Source: Billgrantia sulfidoxydans (GTDB taxonomy: Bacteria; Pseudomonadota; Gammaproteobacteria; Pseudomonadales; Halomonadaceae). Taken from it: a stretch of DNA of 64,000 bases. The notes beneath the pieces were generated by a model, which saw nothing but the letters and a program-made list of their open reading frames with translations, did not search any database and had not been told where the DNA came from. Positions 16,080-24,682 of this stretch are shown here, one piece after another; within the stretch, counting starts at the first letter, position 1; every line of letters starts with the position of its first letter. The stretch spans positions 4,154,001 to 4,218,000 of the forward strand of contig NZ_CP053381.1 in the NCBI RefSeq assembly GCF_017868775.1, in the 5' to 3' direction. Position numbers and translations under genes: made by a program.

Positions 16080-16580
16080 ATGAATGCGATTGCCAAGGCG
16101 ATCGACACGCTCAACGAAGTGTTCGGGCGGGTCATTGCGCCGCTGATCGCCGTCATCACCGTGGTGGTGCTCTACGATATCGCCCTGCGCCTGTTCACCG
16201 GGCGCCCCAGCGATTGGGCCTTCGACATCACCAAGATGCTGTTCGGCGCCCATTTCATGCTGATGGCCGCCTACGGCCTGCGCCATCACGCCCACGTCGA
16301 GGTCGACGTGCTCAAGCGGCTGCTGTCGCGGCGCAAGCAGGCCGCGCTCGAGCTGCTCGGCTACCTGATCTTCTTCATTCCGTTCATCTGGATGCTGTTG
16401 ACGCTGGGCTGGAGTTTCTTCGAGCGCTCCTTCAGCCGCGGCGAGACCACCTACGGCATCGTCTCGATCCCCGTCTATCCGGTGAAGGGCGTGATCGTGC
16501 TGGCGGCGGTGCTGATCCTGCTCCAGGCCGTCGCCATCGTGATTCGCGCCATCCAGCAGCTGCGGGAGGAAGCCGCATGA
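16080..16580 (+). CDS. TRAP transporter small permease DctQ (system 2)
   Basis: 166 residues with four predicted membrane helices. 'DWAFDITKMLFGAHFMLMAAYGLRHHAHVEVDVLKR' region (residues about 45-80) is the DctQ core, with H-V-E-V-D in place of the H-V-R-V-D of system 1. A second pattern 'FFERSFSRGETTYGI' matches 'SFERGEHSQ' of the paralogue. Its stop overlaps the start of the large permease (ATGA), so the two are translated together. Ribosome site CGGAGA before ATG 16080. Confidence 0.9.
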   Translation: MNAIAKAIDTLNEVFGRVIAPLIAVITVVVLYDIALRLFTGRPSDWAFDITKMLFGAHFMLMAAYGLRHHAHVEVDVLKRLLSRRKQAALELLGYLIFFIPFIWMLLTLGWSFFERSFSRGETTYGIVSIPVYPVKGVIVLAAVLILLQAVAIVIRAIQQLREEAA

Positions 16581-17911
16581 ACCTGAGCCCGGAAATGCTG
16601 ACCCTGGTGATGTTCGGCGGCCTGCTGGTCGGCCTGTTCATGGGCCACCCGCTGGCCTTCGTGCTGGGCGGCGTGGCCGTGATCGGCGCCTATCTCGGCC
16701 CCGGCCCCCGCGTGCTCGGCACGATCATCAACAACATCTACGGCAACGCCATGGACAACTACGTCCTGGTGGCCATCCCGCTGTTCGTGCTGATGGCGCG
16801 CTTCCTCAACGACTCCGGGGTCACCGAGAGAATGTTCGAAGCGATGCGTCTGCTGCTGGCCAACCTGCGCGGCGGCCTGGCGCTGACCGTGGTCATCGTC
16901 TCGGTGCTGCTCGCCGCCACCACCGGCATCGTCGGCGCCTCGATCGCGGTGATGGGCATGATCGCCCTGGCACCGATGCTCAAGTACGGCTACAACAAGG
17001 AGCTCAGCACCGGCGTGATCATGGCCAGCGGCTGCCTGGGCATCCTGATCCCGCCCAGCATCATGCTGATCCTGATGGCCAGCTATTCGCCGGTGTCGGT
17101 GGGGGCGCTGTTCGCCGGCGCGCTGGTACCGGGGCTGCTGCTGGGCGCCATGTACGCCCTCTACGTGCTGCTGATCTGCCTGGTGAAACCGAGCTACGGG
17201 CCACCGGTGCCCGCCGAGGAGCGGGCCGAGACCTCGACCGGCCAGTTGCTGATCATGCTGGCGAAGTACGTGCTGCCGCCGATGGCGCTGATCCTCGGCG
17301 TGCTCGGTGCGCTGTTCACCGGTATCGCCACCGCCACCGAGGCCTCGGCCATCGGCGTGGGTATCGCCTTCCTGCTGTTCCTGATCTTCGGCGACCGCAA
17401 GCTCACCACCTGCTTCAGGACACTGATCGATGCCAGCAAGACCACTACCATGGTTATGCTGGTGCTGGTCGGCGCCACCGCCTTCACCGGGGTGTTCTCG
17501 CGCGGCGGCGGCATGACGGTGATCAGCGAGCTGGTCATGGCCATGCCCGGTGGTACCACCGGCGCACTGATCCTGATGCTGTTCCTGGTCTTCATCCTGG
17601 GAATGTTCCTCGACTGGACCGGCATCGTGCTGCTCAGCTTCCCGATCATGCTGCCGATCGTGTCCGACATGGGCGTCGACATGCTGTGGTTCGTGGTGAT
17701 GGTGGCGGTGGTGCTGCAGACCTCCTTCCTCACTCCACCGTTCGGCTATGCGCTGTTCTACCTGAAGGGCGTGGCGCCCAAGGGGGTCGAGATCATCGAC
17801 CTCTACAAGGCGGTGATCCCGTTCTGCGCGCTGATCGTGCTGGCCTGCCTGCTGATGGCCTTCTTCCCGGTGCTGGTGACGGGTCTGCCGTCGCTGATGC
17901 TCGGCTACTAG
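16577..17911 (+). CDS. TRAP transporter large permease DctM (system 2)
   Basis: 444 residues, about 12 membrane helices. 'NYVLVAIPLFVLMARFLNDSG', 'LLAATTGIVGASIAVMGM', 'GCLGILIPPSIMLILMA' and 'FLDWTGIVLLSFPI' line up with the same blocks in system 1. It forms the Na+-coupled channel with the small permease. The ATG lies inside the previous stop (4-base overlap). A strong intrinsic terminator follows 27 bases after the stop. An in-frame open stretch upstream (from 16073) is only the shadow of dctQ2. Confidence 0.93.
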   Translation: MNLSPEMLTLVMFGGLLVGLFMGHPLAFVLGGVAVIGAYLGPGPRVLGTIINNIYGNAMDNYVLVAIPLFVLMARFLNDSGVTERMFEAMRLLLANLRGGLALTVVIVSVLLAATTGIVGASIAVMGMIALAPMLKYGYNKELSTGVIMASGCLGILIPPSIMLILMASYSPVSVGALFAGALVPGLLLGAMYALYVLLICLVKPSYGPPVPAEERAETSTGQLLIMLAKYVLPPMALILGVLGALFTGIATATEASAIGVGIAFLLFLIFGDRKLTTCFRTLIDASKTTTMVMLVLVGATAFTGVFSRGGGMTVISELVMAMPGGTTGALILMLFLVFILGMFLDWTGIVLLSFPIMLPIVSDMGVDMLWFVVMVAVVLQTSFLTPPFGYALFYLKGVAPKGVEIIDLYKAVIPFCALIVLACLLMAFFPVLVTGLPSLMLGY

Positions 17912-17937
17912 CGCTTCTTCCGGCCTCAGGACCCGGC

Positions 17938-17965
17938 GCCCGTATCGCAGGATACGGGCGTTTTT
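17938..17965 (+). terminator. Rho-independent terminator of TRAP operon 2
   Basis: Stem GCCCGTATC/GATACGGGC (9 bp), loop GCAG, then GTTTTT. Confidence 0.9.
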
Positions 17966-18079
17966 CGTGATGCCGGTCAGGTGGCACGAGCTGCAGCCGT
18001 ACGCGGCAACTGGTATCATTTCCGGCCGTTACCGCCTCGCATTGCTGCGCCGCCGTGCGGCCAGTGAAGGAGTTCCTGC

Positions 18080-19756
18080 TTGTTCCGATCCGCGACCACC
18101 GGCCTTTCCTCCCTGTCTCGGCGCCTGAGCCCGTGGACGCTGCTGATCCTGAGCGTCGCCCTCGTCGTCGCCCTGCCGGTCATCGTGGTGCTGGCGCATA
18201 TCGTGATGCCGACACAGGGCGTCTGGCAGCATCTGGCCAGCACGGTGCTGGGTCGTTACCTGGGGAATACCTTCTATCTCACCGTCACGGTGGGAATCGG
18301 CAGCATGGTGATCGGCACCGGTACCGCCTGGCTGGTGGTGATGTGCCGCTTTCCGGGCCGGCGCCTCTTCGAGTGGGCCCTGCTGCTGCCGCTGGCCGTG
18401 CCCACCTACGTGATCGCCTACGCCTATACCGATTTCCTGCAGTACGCGGGCCCCGTGCAGAGCTGGCTGCGCGCGGTCTTCGACTGGGGACGCGGCGACT
18501 ACTTCTTCCCCGACATCCGCTCGCTGGGCGGCGCCGCCACGCTGATCACCCTGGTGCTCTACCCCTACGTCTACCTGCTGGCCCGGGCGGCCTTCCTGGA
18601 ACAGTCGGTGTGCGTGCTCGACGTCGGTCGCACGCTGGGGCGCGGCCCATGGAACCTGTTCGCCACCGTGGCCGTGCCGCTGGCACGGCCGGCGATCGTC
18701 GGCGGCGTCTCGCTGGTGCTGATGGAGACCCTCAATGAGTTCGGTGCCGTGCAGTTCTTCGGCGTCGACACCTTCACCACCGGCATCTATCGCACCTGGT
18801 TCGGCCTGGGCGAGCAGGTTGCCGCGGCCCAGCTCGCCGCTTGTCTGCTGCTGTTCGTCATCGTGCTGGTGCTGCTGGAGCGCTGGTCGCGAGGCAAGCG
18901 CCAGTATTTCCATACCACCAATCGCTACCAGCAGCTGCCCGAGTACCGGCTGCCCGGCTGGCGCGGGGTGGCGGCCTTCATGGCCTGCGCCACGCCGGTG
19001 CTGATCGGCTTCCTGGTGCCCAGCGGCCTGCTGCTGCAGATGGCCATCGCCAAGGGCGATACGCTGCTCGGCACGCGCTTTCTCGATTTCGCCTGGAACA
19101 GCCTGATGCTGGCCGTCGTCGCCTCATTGATCGCGGTGGGCCTGGCGGTCGTACTCAGCTACGGCGTGCGCCTCCACGACAGCCCGCTGACGCGCATCGC
19201 CACGCGGGTCGCCTCGATGGGCTATGCCATTCCCGGCTCGGTGATCGCGGTGGGCATCCTGATTCCCTTCGCCTGGCTCGACAACACGCTCAATACCTGG
19301 CTGCACGCCCACTACGGCAAGATCGTCGGGCTGGTCTTCAGCGGCTCGGCCTTCATCCTGGTGTACGCCTACGTGGTGCGCTTCCTGGCGGTGTCGTTCA
19401 ATACCGTGGAGGCCAGCCTGGGCAAGGTGACGCCGAGCATGGATGCCGCCTCGCGCACCCTGGGCCAGACGCCGGCCGGTACGCTCAAGCGGGTCCACAC
19501 GCCGATCATGCGCGGCAGCCTGATCGCCGCCGGCATCCTGGTGTTCGTCGATGTCATGAAGGAGCTGCCGGCCACCATCATCCTGCGCCCCTTCAACTTC
19601 GATACCCTGGCGGTCAGGGCCTACGGCCTGGCCTCGGACGAGCGCCTTGCCGAGGCCTCGACGGCGTCGCTGGCCATCGTGGCCGTCGGCATCCTGCCGG
19701 TGGTCCTGCTGAGCATGGCCATGCGCCGTTCGCGCCCCGGCTCAGGCCGCCGCTGA
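18080..19756 (+). CDS. Ferric-iron-type ABC transporter permease (FbpB-like, fused double permease)
   Basis: 558 residues, about 12 membrane helices in two homologous halves. Each half has an EAA loop: 'DVGRTLGRGPWNLFATVAVP' near residue 180 and 'DAASRTLGQTPAGTLKRVHTP' near residue 455. Fused BPD permeases of this size belong to the iron(III)/thiamine group; the neighbouring substrate-binding protein indicates iron. The start is TTG 18080, with AAGGAG seven bases before it. The last 15 bases overlap the 3' end of the opposite-strand ATPase gene. An alternative substrate such as thiamine cannot be excluded from this gene alone. Confidence 0.88.
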   Translation: MFRSATTGLSSLSRRLSPWTLLILSVALVVALPVIVVLAHIVMPTQGVWQHLASTVLGRYLGNTFYLTVTVGIGSMVIGTGTAWLVVMCRFPGRRLFEWALLLPLAVPTYVIAYAYTDFLQYAGPVQSWLRAVFDWGRGDYFFPDIRSLGGAATLITLVLYPYVYLLARAAFLEQSVCVLDVGRTLGRGPWNLFATVAVPLARPAIVGGVSLVLMETLNEFGAVQFFGVDTFTTGIYRTWFGLGEQVAAAQLAACLLLFVIVLVLLERWSRGKRQYFHTTNRYQQLPEYRLPGWRGVAAFMACATPVLIGFLVPSGLLLQMAIAKGDTLLGTRFLDFAWNSLMLAVVASLIAVGLAVVLSYGVRLHDSPLTRIATRVASMGYAIPGSVIAVGILIPFAWLDNTLNTWLHAHYGKIVGLVFSGSAFILVYAYVVRFLAVSFNTVEASLGKVTPSMDAASRTLGQTPAGTLKRVHTPIMRGSLIAAGILVFVDVMKELPATIILRPFNFDTLAVRAYGLASDERLAEASTASLAIVAVGILPVVLLSMAMRRSRPGSGRR

Positions 19757-20860
19757 GGGGAAGACGAAGACCTGCGACAGGTCGAGGTGAATGTCCACCC
19801 GCTGCCCCTCGGCAGGCAGGAACACGCCGGGCACCCTGGCGTGCAGGTGGGCTTCGCTGCCGTCCTCACCGTGAGCGCAGATGTGCAACAGGCTGCTGCG
19901 CCCCAGCAGCTTGGCCATGACCACGTGGCTGTGGCGATGCTCCGGCGCCGGCTCGAAGTGCTCGGTGATGCGCAGCGCCTCGGGGCGGATCATCACCAGC
20001 GCCTGGCTCCCTTCGGGCAACCAGCCGGCCTCCACCGGCCCCACCGGGGTCTGCACGCGACCGCCCCGCACCTCGCCCGAGAGTTCGTTGACCTCGCCGA
20101 AGAAGGCGACGACGAAGGGGTCGCAGGGGGCGCAGTAGAGCTCCCGGGGGGTGCCCACCTGGACGATGCGCCCATCGCGCATCAGGGCGATGCGATCGGC
20201 CATGAACATGGCCTCCTCGGGATCGTGGGTCACCAGCAGGGTGGCGGCGCCGACCTTCTTTAGCACGTGCAGGGTATCGTCACGGATGCGATCGCGCAGC
20301 CGCGCGTCGAGGCTGGAGAAGGGTTCGTCGAGCAGCATCAGCTGGGGCGCCGGCGCCAGGGCGCGGGCCAGCGCCACACGCTGCTGCTGTCCGCCGGAGA
20401 GCATGTGCGGGTAGCTGTCGGCATAGCTGGCCATGCCCAGCTGCTCGAGCAGGGTCAGGGCCCGCTCGCGGCGCTGCCGGGGGGGCTCGCCCTTCAGCCC
20501 GAAGGTGACGTTCTCGATCACCGTGAGGTGAGGAAACAGCGCGGAATCCTGGAAGGCCAGGCCGACGTTGCGCTTCTCCGGCGGCACGTGGCGACCCTTG
20601 GGCACGGCGATCTCGCCGCCGTTGAGGCTCACGCGCCCCCGCTGCAGTACCTCTAGCCCCGCCGCGATGCGCAGCAGCGTGGTCTTGCCGCAGCCCGAGG
20701 GGCCCAGCAGACAAACGACCTCGCCAGGCGCCACATCGAGGTCGACGCCACGCACGGCCGTCTGGCTGCCGAAAGCATGTTGCACTCCCTCCATGGTCAA
20801 TGCGGTGGACCGGGGATAGGGAGCGTGTCCGACTTCCATTGGCTTCGATTGGCTAGTCAT
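19742..20860 (-). CDS. Ferric-iron-type ABC transporter ATP-binding protein (FbpC-like)
   Basis: 372 residues. Walker A 'GPSGCGKTTLL', Q-loop 'GLAFQDSALFPHL', signature 'LSGGQQQRVALARAL', Walker B 'LMLLDEPFSSLD' and the switch His 'LVTHDPEEA' are all intact. The region after residue 230 is a TOBE-type regulatory domain, usual for FbpC. It energises uptake through the convergent permease. ATG 20860 is chosen; a 12-codon extension has no similarity. It is transcribed away from the binding-protein gene and toward the permease, an unusual split of one transporter. Confidence 0.9.
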   Translation of the reverse strand: MTSQSKPMEVGHAPYPRSTALTMEGVQHAFGSQTAVRGVDLDVAPGEVVCLLGPSGCGKTTLLRIAAGLEVLQRGRVSLNGGEIAVPKGRHVPPEKRNVGLAFQDSALFPHLTVIENVTFGLKGEPPRQRRERALTLLEQLGMASYADSYPHMLSGGQQQRVALARALAPAPQLMLLDEPFSSLDARLRDRIRDDTLHVLKKVGAATLLVTHDPEEAMFMADRIALMRDGRIVQVGTPRELYCAPCDPFVVAFFGEVNELSGEVRGGRVQTPVGPVEAGWLPEGSQALVMIRPEALRITEHFEPAPEHRHSHVVMAKLLGRSSLLHICAHGEDGSEAHLHARVPGVFLPAEGQRVDIHLDLSQVFVFPSAAA

Positions 20861-21041
20861 AGAACAGCGAACATGATCCAGGGGAGAAATGGGCAAACTT
20901 CATCCTACCCGAAATGTCCAGCAAATACGTTTGGAATTTCCTCGCATTTGCCAATTTTTTCGCCTTCCCTTGCTCTCGGTCAGCTTCCCGGCGCCGCGTG
21001 GTCAAGGGTCTCTGACGGCAGGCTTGACGACTTCTTCACAA

Positions 21042-21058
21042 AACGCTTCAATAGCGTT
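21042..21058. repeat. Short inverted repeat in the fbpC/fbpA divergent region
   Basis: AACGCT - TCAAT - AGCGTT, 73 bases before the binding-protein start. Possible operator. The surrounding gap 20861-21130 is A+T-richer than its flanks and should hold both divergent promoters. Confidence 0.3.
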
Positions 21059-21067
21059 CAACGTAAT

Positions 21068-21086
21068 GCAACGTATTATCATTACT
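21068..21086 (+). promoter_or_regulatory. Weak Fur-box candidate
   Basis: The 19-mer GCAACGTATTATCATTACT matches the Fur consensus at 11 positions by hand, best in its right half (ATCATTA). It lies 45 bases before the iron-binding protein gene, a sensible operator position. Confidence 0.3.
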
Positions 21087-21130
21087 TGAACAAAACACCT
21101 GTCACATCAGGCTCTCGAGGTGAAACCATC

Positions 21131-22159
21131 ATGATCCATCGTCAGCGTCTCGTCGCTCCCCTTGCCGCCATCCTGGCGGGCTCCGCTCTGGCCAGCACGG
21201 CAGGCGCCGATGAGCTCAACCTCTACTCGGCCCGCCACTACGACTCCGACGAGAAGCTCTACCAGGCCTTCACCGAGCAGACCGGGATCGAGGTCAACCT
21301 GCTGGAGGGCGACTCCGACCAGCTGATCGAGCGCATCCAGCGCGAGGGCGTGGCCAGCCCCGCCGATGTCATGATCACCGTCGATGCCGGTCGCCTGTGG
21401 CGCGCCGAGCAGGACGGGGTCTTCCAGAGCGTCGAATCCGACGTGCTCAACGAGCGTCTGCCGGAAGCCATGCGCCACCCCGAAGGCAAGTGGTTCGGCT
21501 TCAGCCAGCGCGTGCGGGCGATCGTCTACAACCCCGAGAACGTCGACCCCAGCGAGATCACCTCCTACGAGGACCTGACCGACCCGCGCTGGGAGGGCGA
21601 GATCTGCATCCGCTCCTCCAACAATATCTACAACCAGTCGCTGCTGGCCTCGATGATCGAGCATCACGGTGCGGAGGGTGCCGAGGAGTGGGCCCAGGGC
21701 GTGGTCGGCAACATGGCGCGCGACCCCGAAGGCGGCGACACCGACCAGATCAAGGCCGTGGCTGCCGGTGAGTGCGATCTGGCCGTGGCCAACCACTACT
21801 ACTACGTGCGCCTGCTCGAGTCCGAGGAGGCCGCCGATCGCGAAGTGGCCGAGAAGGTGGGCATCCTGTTCCCCAACCAGGATGACCGCGGCACCCACGT
21901 CAACGTCGGCGGTGCCGGCGTGGTGAGCACCGCGCCGAACCGCGAGAATGCCGTTCGCTTCCTCGAGTTCCTGGCCTCCGACGAGGCCCAGGAGATCTTC
22001 GCCGCCGGCAACTATGAGTTTCCCGTGGTCGAAGGCGTGAAGATGAGCGAGACGCTCGAGTCCTGGGGCGAATTCAAGAAGGACGACCTCAACGTCAGCA
22101 TCCTGGGCGAGAACAACCCGGAAGCGGTTCGCATCTTCGATCGCGTCGGCTGGCGCTGA
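21131..22159 (+). CDS. Ferric-iron ABC transporter substrate-binding protein (FbpA-like)
   Basis: 342 residues. Signal peptide of about 24 residues ending A-S-T-A-G-A; the mature start 'DELNLYSARHYDSDEKLY' is the FbpA/FutA pattern. The 'NHYYYVRLLE' stretch supplies the tandem tyrosines that bind Fe(III) in this family, and 'IYNQSLLASMIEHHG' is another family block. It delivers periplasmic iron to the permease encoded nearby. ATG 21131 has GAGGTGAA upstream. The gene is divergent from the ATPase and ends in a strong terminator. Confidence 0.9.
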   Translation: MIHRQRLVAPLAAILAGSALASTAGADELNLYSARHYDSDEKLYQAFTEQTGIEVNLLEGDSDQLIERIQREGVASPADVMITVDAGRLWRAEQDGVFQSVESDVLNERLPEAMRHPEGKWFGFSQRVRAIVYNPENVDPSEITSYEDLTDPRWEGEICIRSSNNIYNQSLLASMIEHHGAEGAEEWAQGVVGNMARDPEGGDTDQIKAVAAGECDLAVANHYYYVRLLESEEAADREVAEKVGILFPNQDDRGTHVNVGGAGVVSTAPNRENAVRFLEFLASDEAQEIFAAGNYEFPVVEGVKMSETLESWGEFKKDDLNVSILGENNPEAVRIFDRVGWR

Positions 22160-22180
22160 ACCTTATCCGACATGAGACAA

Positions 22181-22208
22181 CGCCCGCGGCCATGGCCGCG
22201 GGCGTTTT
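22181..22208 (+). terminator. Rho-independent terminator after the iron-binding protein gene
   Basis: 10-bp stem CGCCCGCGGC/GCCGCGGGCG, loop CATG, followed by TTTT. It also separates the transcript from the converging LysR gene. Confidence 0.88.
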
Positions 22209-22211
22209 CGT

Positions 22212-23156
22212 TTACGCTCTCCTCGACGCCCCCGGGGCCATGCCGTCTCCCCCGGGCTCGATGCCCAGCAGCGCCTCGCTCAACTCCTCGGCCAGTACCG
22301 CCACCGCCATCGGCAGAGCGCGCTCGGCCGCACTGCACAGCACCAGCCGGGCCTTGGCGATGTTGCGATCCTGCAGCGGCTTGAATACCAGCTCCCCATG
22401 CTCCAGTTCGCGAGCGACGTCGAGCTTGTTGAGATAGGCGACTCCCAAACCGGCCCGCGCCAGCGACTTGATCGTCAGGATTCGGTTGCAGCCGGCCAGG
22501 GGGGTGAGGTCGATGTCCGAATGGGCAAGCGTGCGCTCCAGGGTCGAGCCGTGAAACATCTCGGCGCTGGGCAGAATCGCCGGGTAGGGACGGCAGTCAC
22601 GCAGGCGTACCGTTTCCTTCTCGGCCAGCGGGTGCGTGGGGGCCACTACCGCGCCGAAACCCAGCTCGACCGCCTGCTCGAAGCGAATCCGACGCGTCAC
22701 CGGCGGGTTCATGCAGATGCCGATATCGGCCTCTCCGGTGGCGACTTGCTCCAGAATCGTGTCGGTCAGGCCGGTGGTCAGCACGAAACGCACCCGCGGG
22801 AAGCGCTCCCTGAAGCCGCGCAGGAGGGAGGGCAGTAGCTGGTCGGTCAACGACTCGATGGTGGCGATGCGAACCTCGGCGCAGCCGGTGCCACGGATGT
22901 CGCCCAGGGTCTCCAGCATCTGGCGCTCGTCGCGCTGCCATTGGCGAATCTGGTAGAGCATCAACTCACCCGCCGGCGACAGCCGCAGCCCCCGCGGTAG
23001 CCGCTCGAACAGCGGCACACCGAGCTCATCCTCGAGCTTGAGAATCTGTCGATTGATGGCCGAGGCGGCGACGTGCAGCCGTTCTGACGCCTTGCGCAGC
23101 GATCCCTGGCGGGCGACTTCCTCGAAATAGCGCAGAGAGGTCAGCAGTAGCTGCAT
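22212..23156 (-). CDS. LysR-family transcriptional regulator
   Basis: 314 residues. Helix-turn-helix in the first 60: 'LRYFEEVARQGSLRKASERLHVAASAINRQILKLEDELG'-type pattern (residues 6-44), then 'FERLPRGLRLSPAGE'. The rest is the effector-binding domain. It is divergent from the NCS2 permease gene with 132 bases between, the classic arrangement of a LysR regulator and its target, so it probably controls permease-amidohydrolase-TauE in response to the imported compound. ATG 23156 chosen over the upstream in-frame 23174. Confidence 0.9.
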   Translation of the reverse strand: MQLLLTSLRYFEEVARQGSLRKASERLHVAASAINRQILKLEDELGVPLFERLPRGLRLSPAGELMLYQIRQWQRDERQMLETLGDIRGTGCAEVRIATIESLTDQLLPSLLRGFRERFPRVRFVLTTGLTDTILEQVATGEADIGICMNPPVTRRIRFEQAVELGFGAVVAPTHPLAEKETVRLRDCRPYPAILPSAEMFHGSTLERTLAHSDIDLTPLAGCNRILTIKSLARAGLGVAYLNKLDVARELEHGELVFKPLQDRNIAKARLVLCSAAERALPMAVAVLAEELSEALLGIEPGGDGMAPGASRRA

Positions 23157-23182
23157 GAGACACCATCCCGGCAAAGCTTACC

Positions 23183-23199
23183 GTTGCCTTTTCGGCAAC
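23183..23199. promoter_or_regulatory. Candidate LysR binding site
   Basis: GTTGCC-TTTTC-GGCAAC, an inverted repeat containing the T-N11-A rule of LysR boxes, in the gap between the LysR gene and the NCS2 permease. It lies 27 bases from the regulator start, fitting autoregulation. Confidence 0.5.
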
Positions 23200-23288
23200 G
23201 AAATGAGCGAAACATTATTATGGACCAGCACGGTTGGGCGAGGCTAGCTTGCGTAGAGCAACGACAACAATGACAGAGGAAGCTAGCC

Positions 23289-24671
23289 ATGAGAACGACG
23301 CATGATCCCACCGAGACGAGGCCGGTCGAGCCCGTAGACGAGAAGCTGCCGTGGCACTCGATGATGCTCTACGGCTTCCAGCACGTACTGGTGATGGCCG
23401 CCGCGCCGATCACCGCCGTGTTCCTGGTGGGCCAGGCAATGGGCTTCGGCAGCGACGTCACGGTGGCCTTGATGAGTGCCACCTTCCTCGCCTGCGGCCT
23501 GGGCACGCTGCTGCAGTCCTTCGGCCCCTTCGGCATCGGCGCGCGGCTGCCCTTCGTTCAGGTGCCGGGCGGCGCACCGATCGTGATTTTCCTGGCCATC
23601 GCCCAGGCCACCGACATCCAGACCGCGACCGGCGCGGTGATCCTCACGGGGCTGTTCTATTTCCTGGCCCTGCCGTTCTTCACCAAGGTACTGAAATTCT
23701 TTCCTCCGATCGTGATCGGCACCATGCTGCTGCTGGTCGCAGTCAACCTGGTGCGCATCTTCGGCGGGCTGATCACCGGCAAGCCGGACTCGCCGGATTT
23801 CGCCAACCTGACCAGCATCGCCCTGGCACTACTCACCATGGGCTGCATCGTGCTCTTCGCCCGAATCTTCACCGGCGTGCTGCAGCGCATTGCCGTCATG
23901 CTGGGTTTGGTCGCCGGCGCGGCCGTGGCCACGCTGCTTGGCGTGATGAGCTTCGACAACGTGCTGGCCGGCCCGGTGGTGGCCTTCCCATCGCTGTTCC
24001 CCTTCGGCATGCCGAAGTTCGATCTCTTCGCCTCGCTGCCGTTGATCATCTTCAGCGTGGTCTCCATGACCGAGGCCACCGGCCAGACCATGGCCACCGC
24101 CGAGATCGTCGAGAAGCAAGGTGACTCACGCGCCCTGGTGCCGCGCAACATCCGCGCCGATGCGCTGGGCTCGTTGATCGGTGGTTGCTTCGGTACTTCG
24201 CTGATCATCACCAGCGGCGAGAACATCGGTATCGTGCGCGCCACCGGTGTGCGTTCGCGCTACGTGACCGTGGCGGCCGGCATCATTCTCGTGGCCTTGG
24301 CACTGCTCGCCCCTCTCGGACGGGTGGCCGCCACCCTGCCCACCGCCGTGGTCGCCGGCACCGCGGTGATCGTATTCGCCATCATCGGCGTGATGGGCAT
24401 CAACATCCTGCGTAAGGTCGACTTCAACGAGCATGGCAACATGTTCACGCTGGCCGCGGCGCTGGCCATGGGTCTGCTTCCGATCGTCGTACCCGGCTTC
24501 TACAGCGCCTTTCCACAGCACCTGCAGATCATCCTCGGCAACGGCCTGGCCATGGGCACACTGACGGCGGTGCTGGTCAACATTCTGTTCCACCACCTCG
24601 GTCACGCCCGTCTCCCCGCACCCGCGACCAAGCAGGCCGACCTCGCCAGCGAACACATCAAGAGCAAGTAG
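23289..24671 (+). CDS. NCS2-family nucleobase permease (uracil/xanthine/urate type)
   Basis: 460 residues, about 14 membrane helices. The Q-H motif of helix 1 ('YGFQHVLVMAA'), 'PFGIGARLPFVQVPGGAP' and 'SMTEATGQTMATAEI' are NCS2 signatures; the Glu in the last is the substrate residue. Members are H+ or Na+ symporters of uracil, xanthine, urate or related heterocycles. It is the first gene of a unit with the amidohydrolase 11 bases downstream. The substrate is not set by sequence; the neighbour suggests a purine- or pterin-like ring. Confidence 0.9.
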   Translation: MRTTHDPTETRPVEPVDEKLPWHSMMLYGFQHVLVMAAAPITAVFLVGQAMGFGSDVTVALMSATFLACGLGTLLQSFGPFGIGARLPFVQVPGGAPIVIFLAIAQATDIQTATGAVILTGLFYFLALPFFTKVLKFFPPIVIGTMLLLVAVNLVRIFGGLITGKPDSPDFANLTSIALALLTMGCIVLFARIFTGVLQRIAVMLGLVAGAAVATLLGVMSFDNVLAGPVVAFPSLFPFGMPKFDLFASLPLIIFSVVSMTEATGQTMATAEIVEKQGDSRALVPRNIRADALGSLIGGCFGTSLIITSGENIGIVRATGVRSRYVTVAAGIILVALALLAPLGRVAATLPTAVVAGTAVIVFAIIGVMGINILRKVDFNEHGNMFTLAAALAMGLLPIVVPGFYSAFPQHLQIILGNGLAMGTLTAVLVNILFHHLGHARLPAPATKQADLASEHIKSK

Positions 24672-24682
24672 AAAGGAACCCC

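Noticed and set aside
16475..18019. 514-codon minus-strand frame opposite the second dctM
   Set aside because: Extreme His/Gln/Asp content typical of an antisense shadow of a membrane protein gene.
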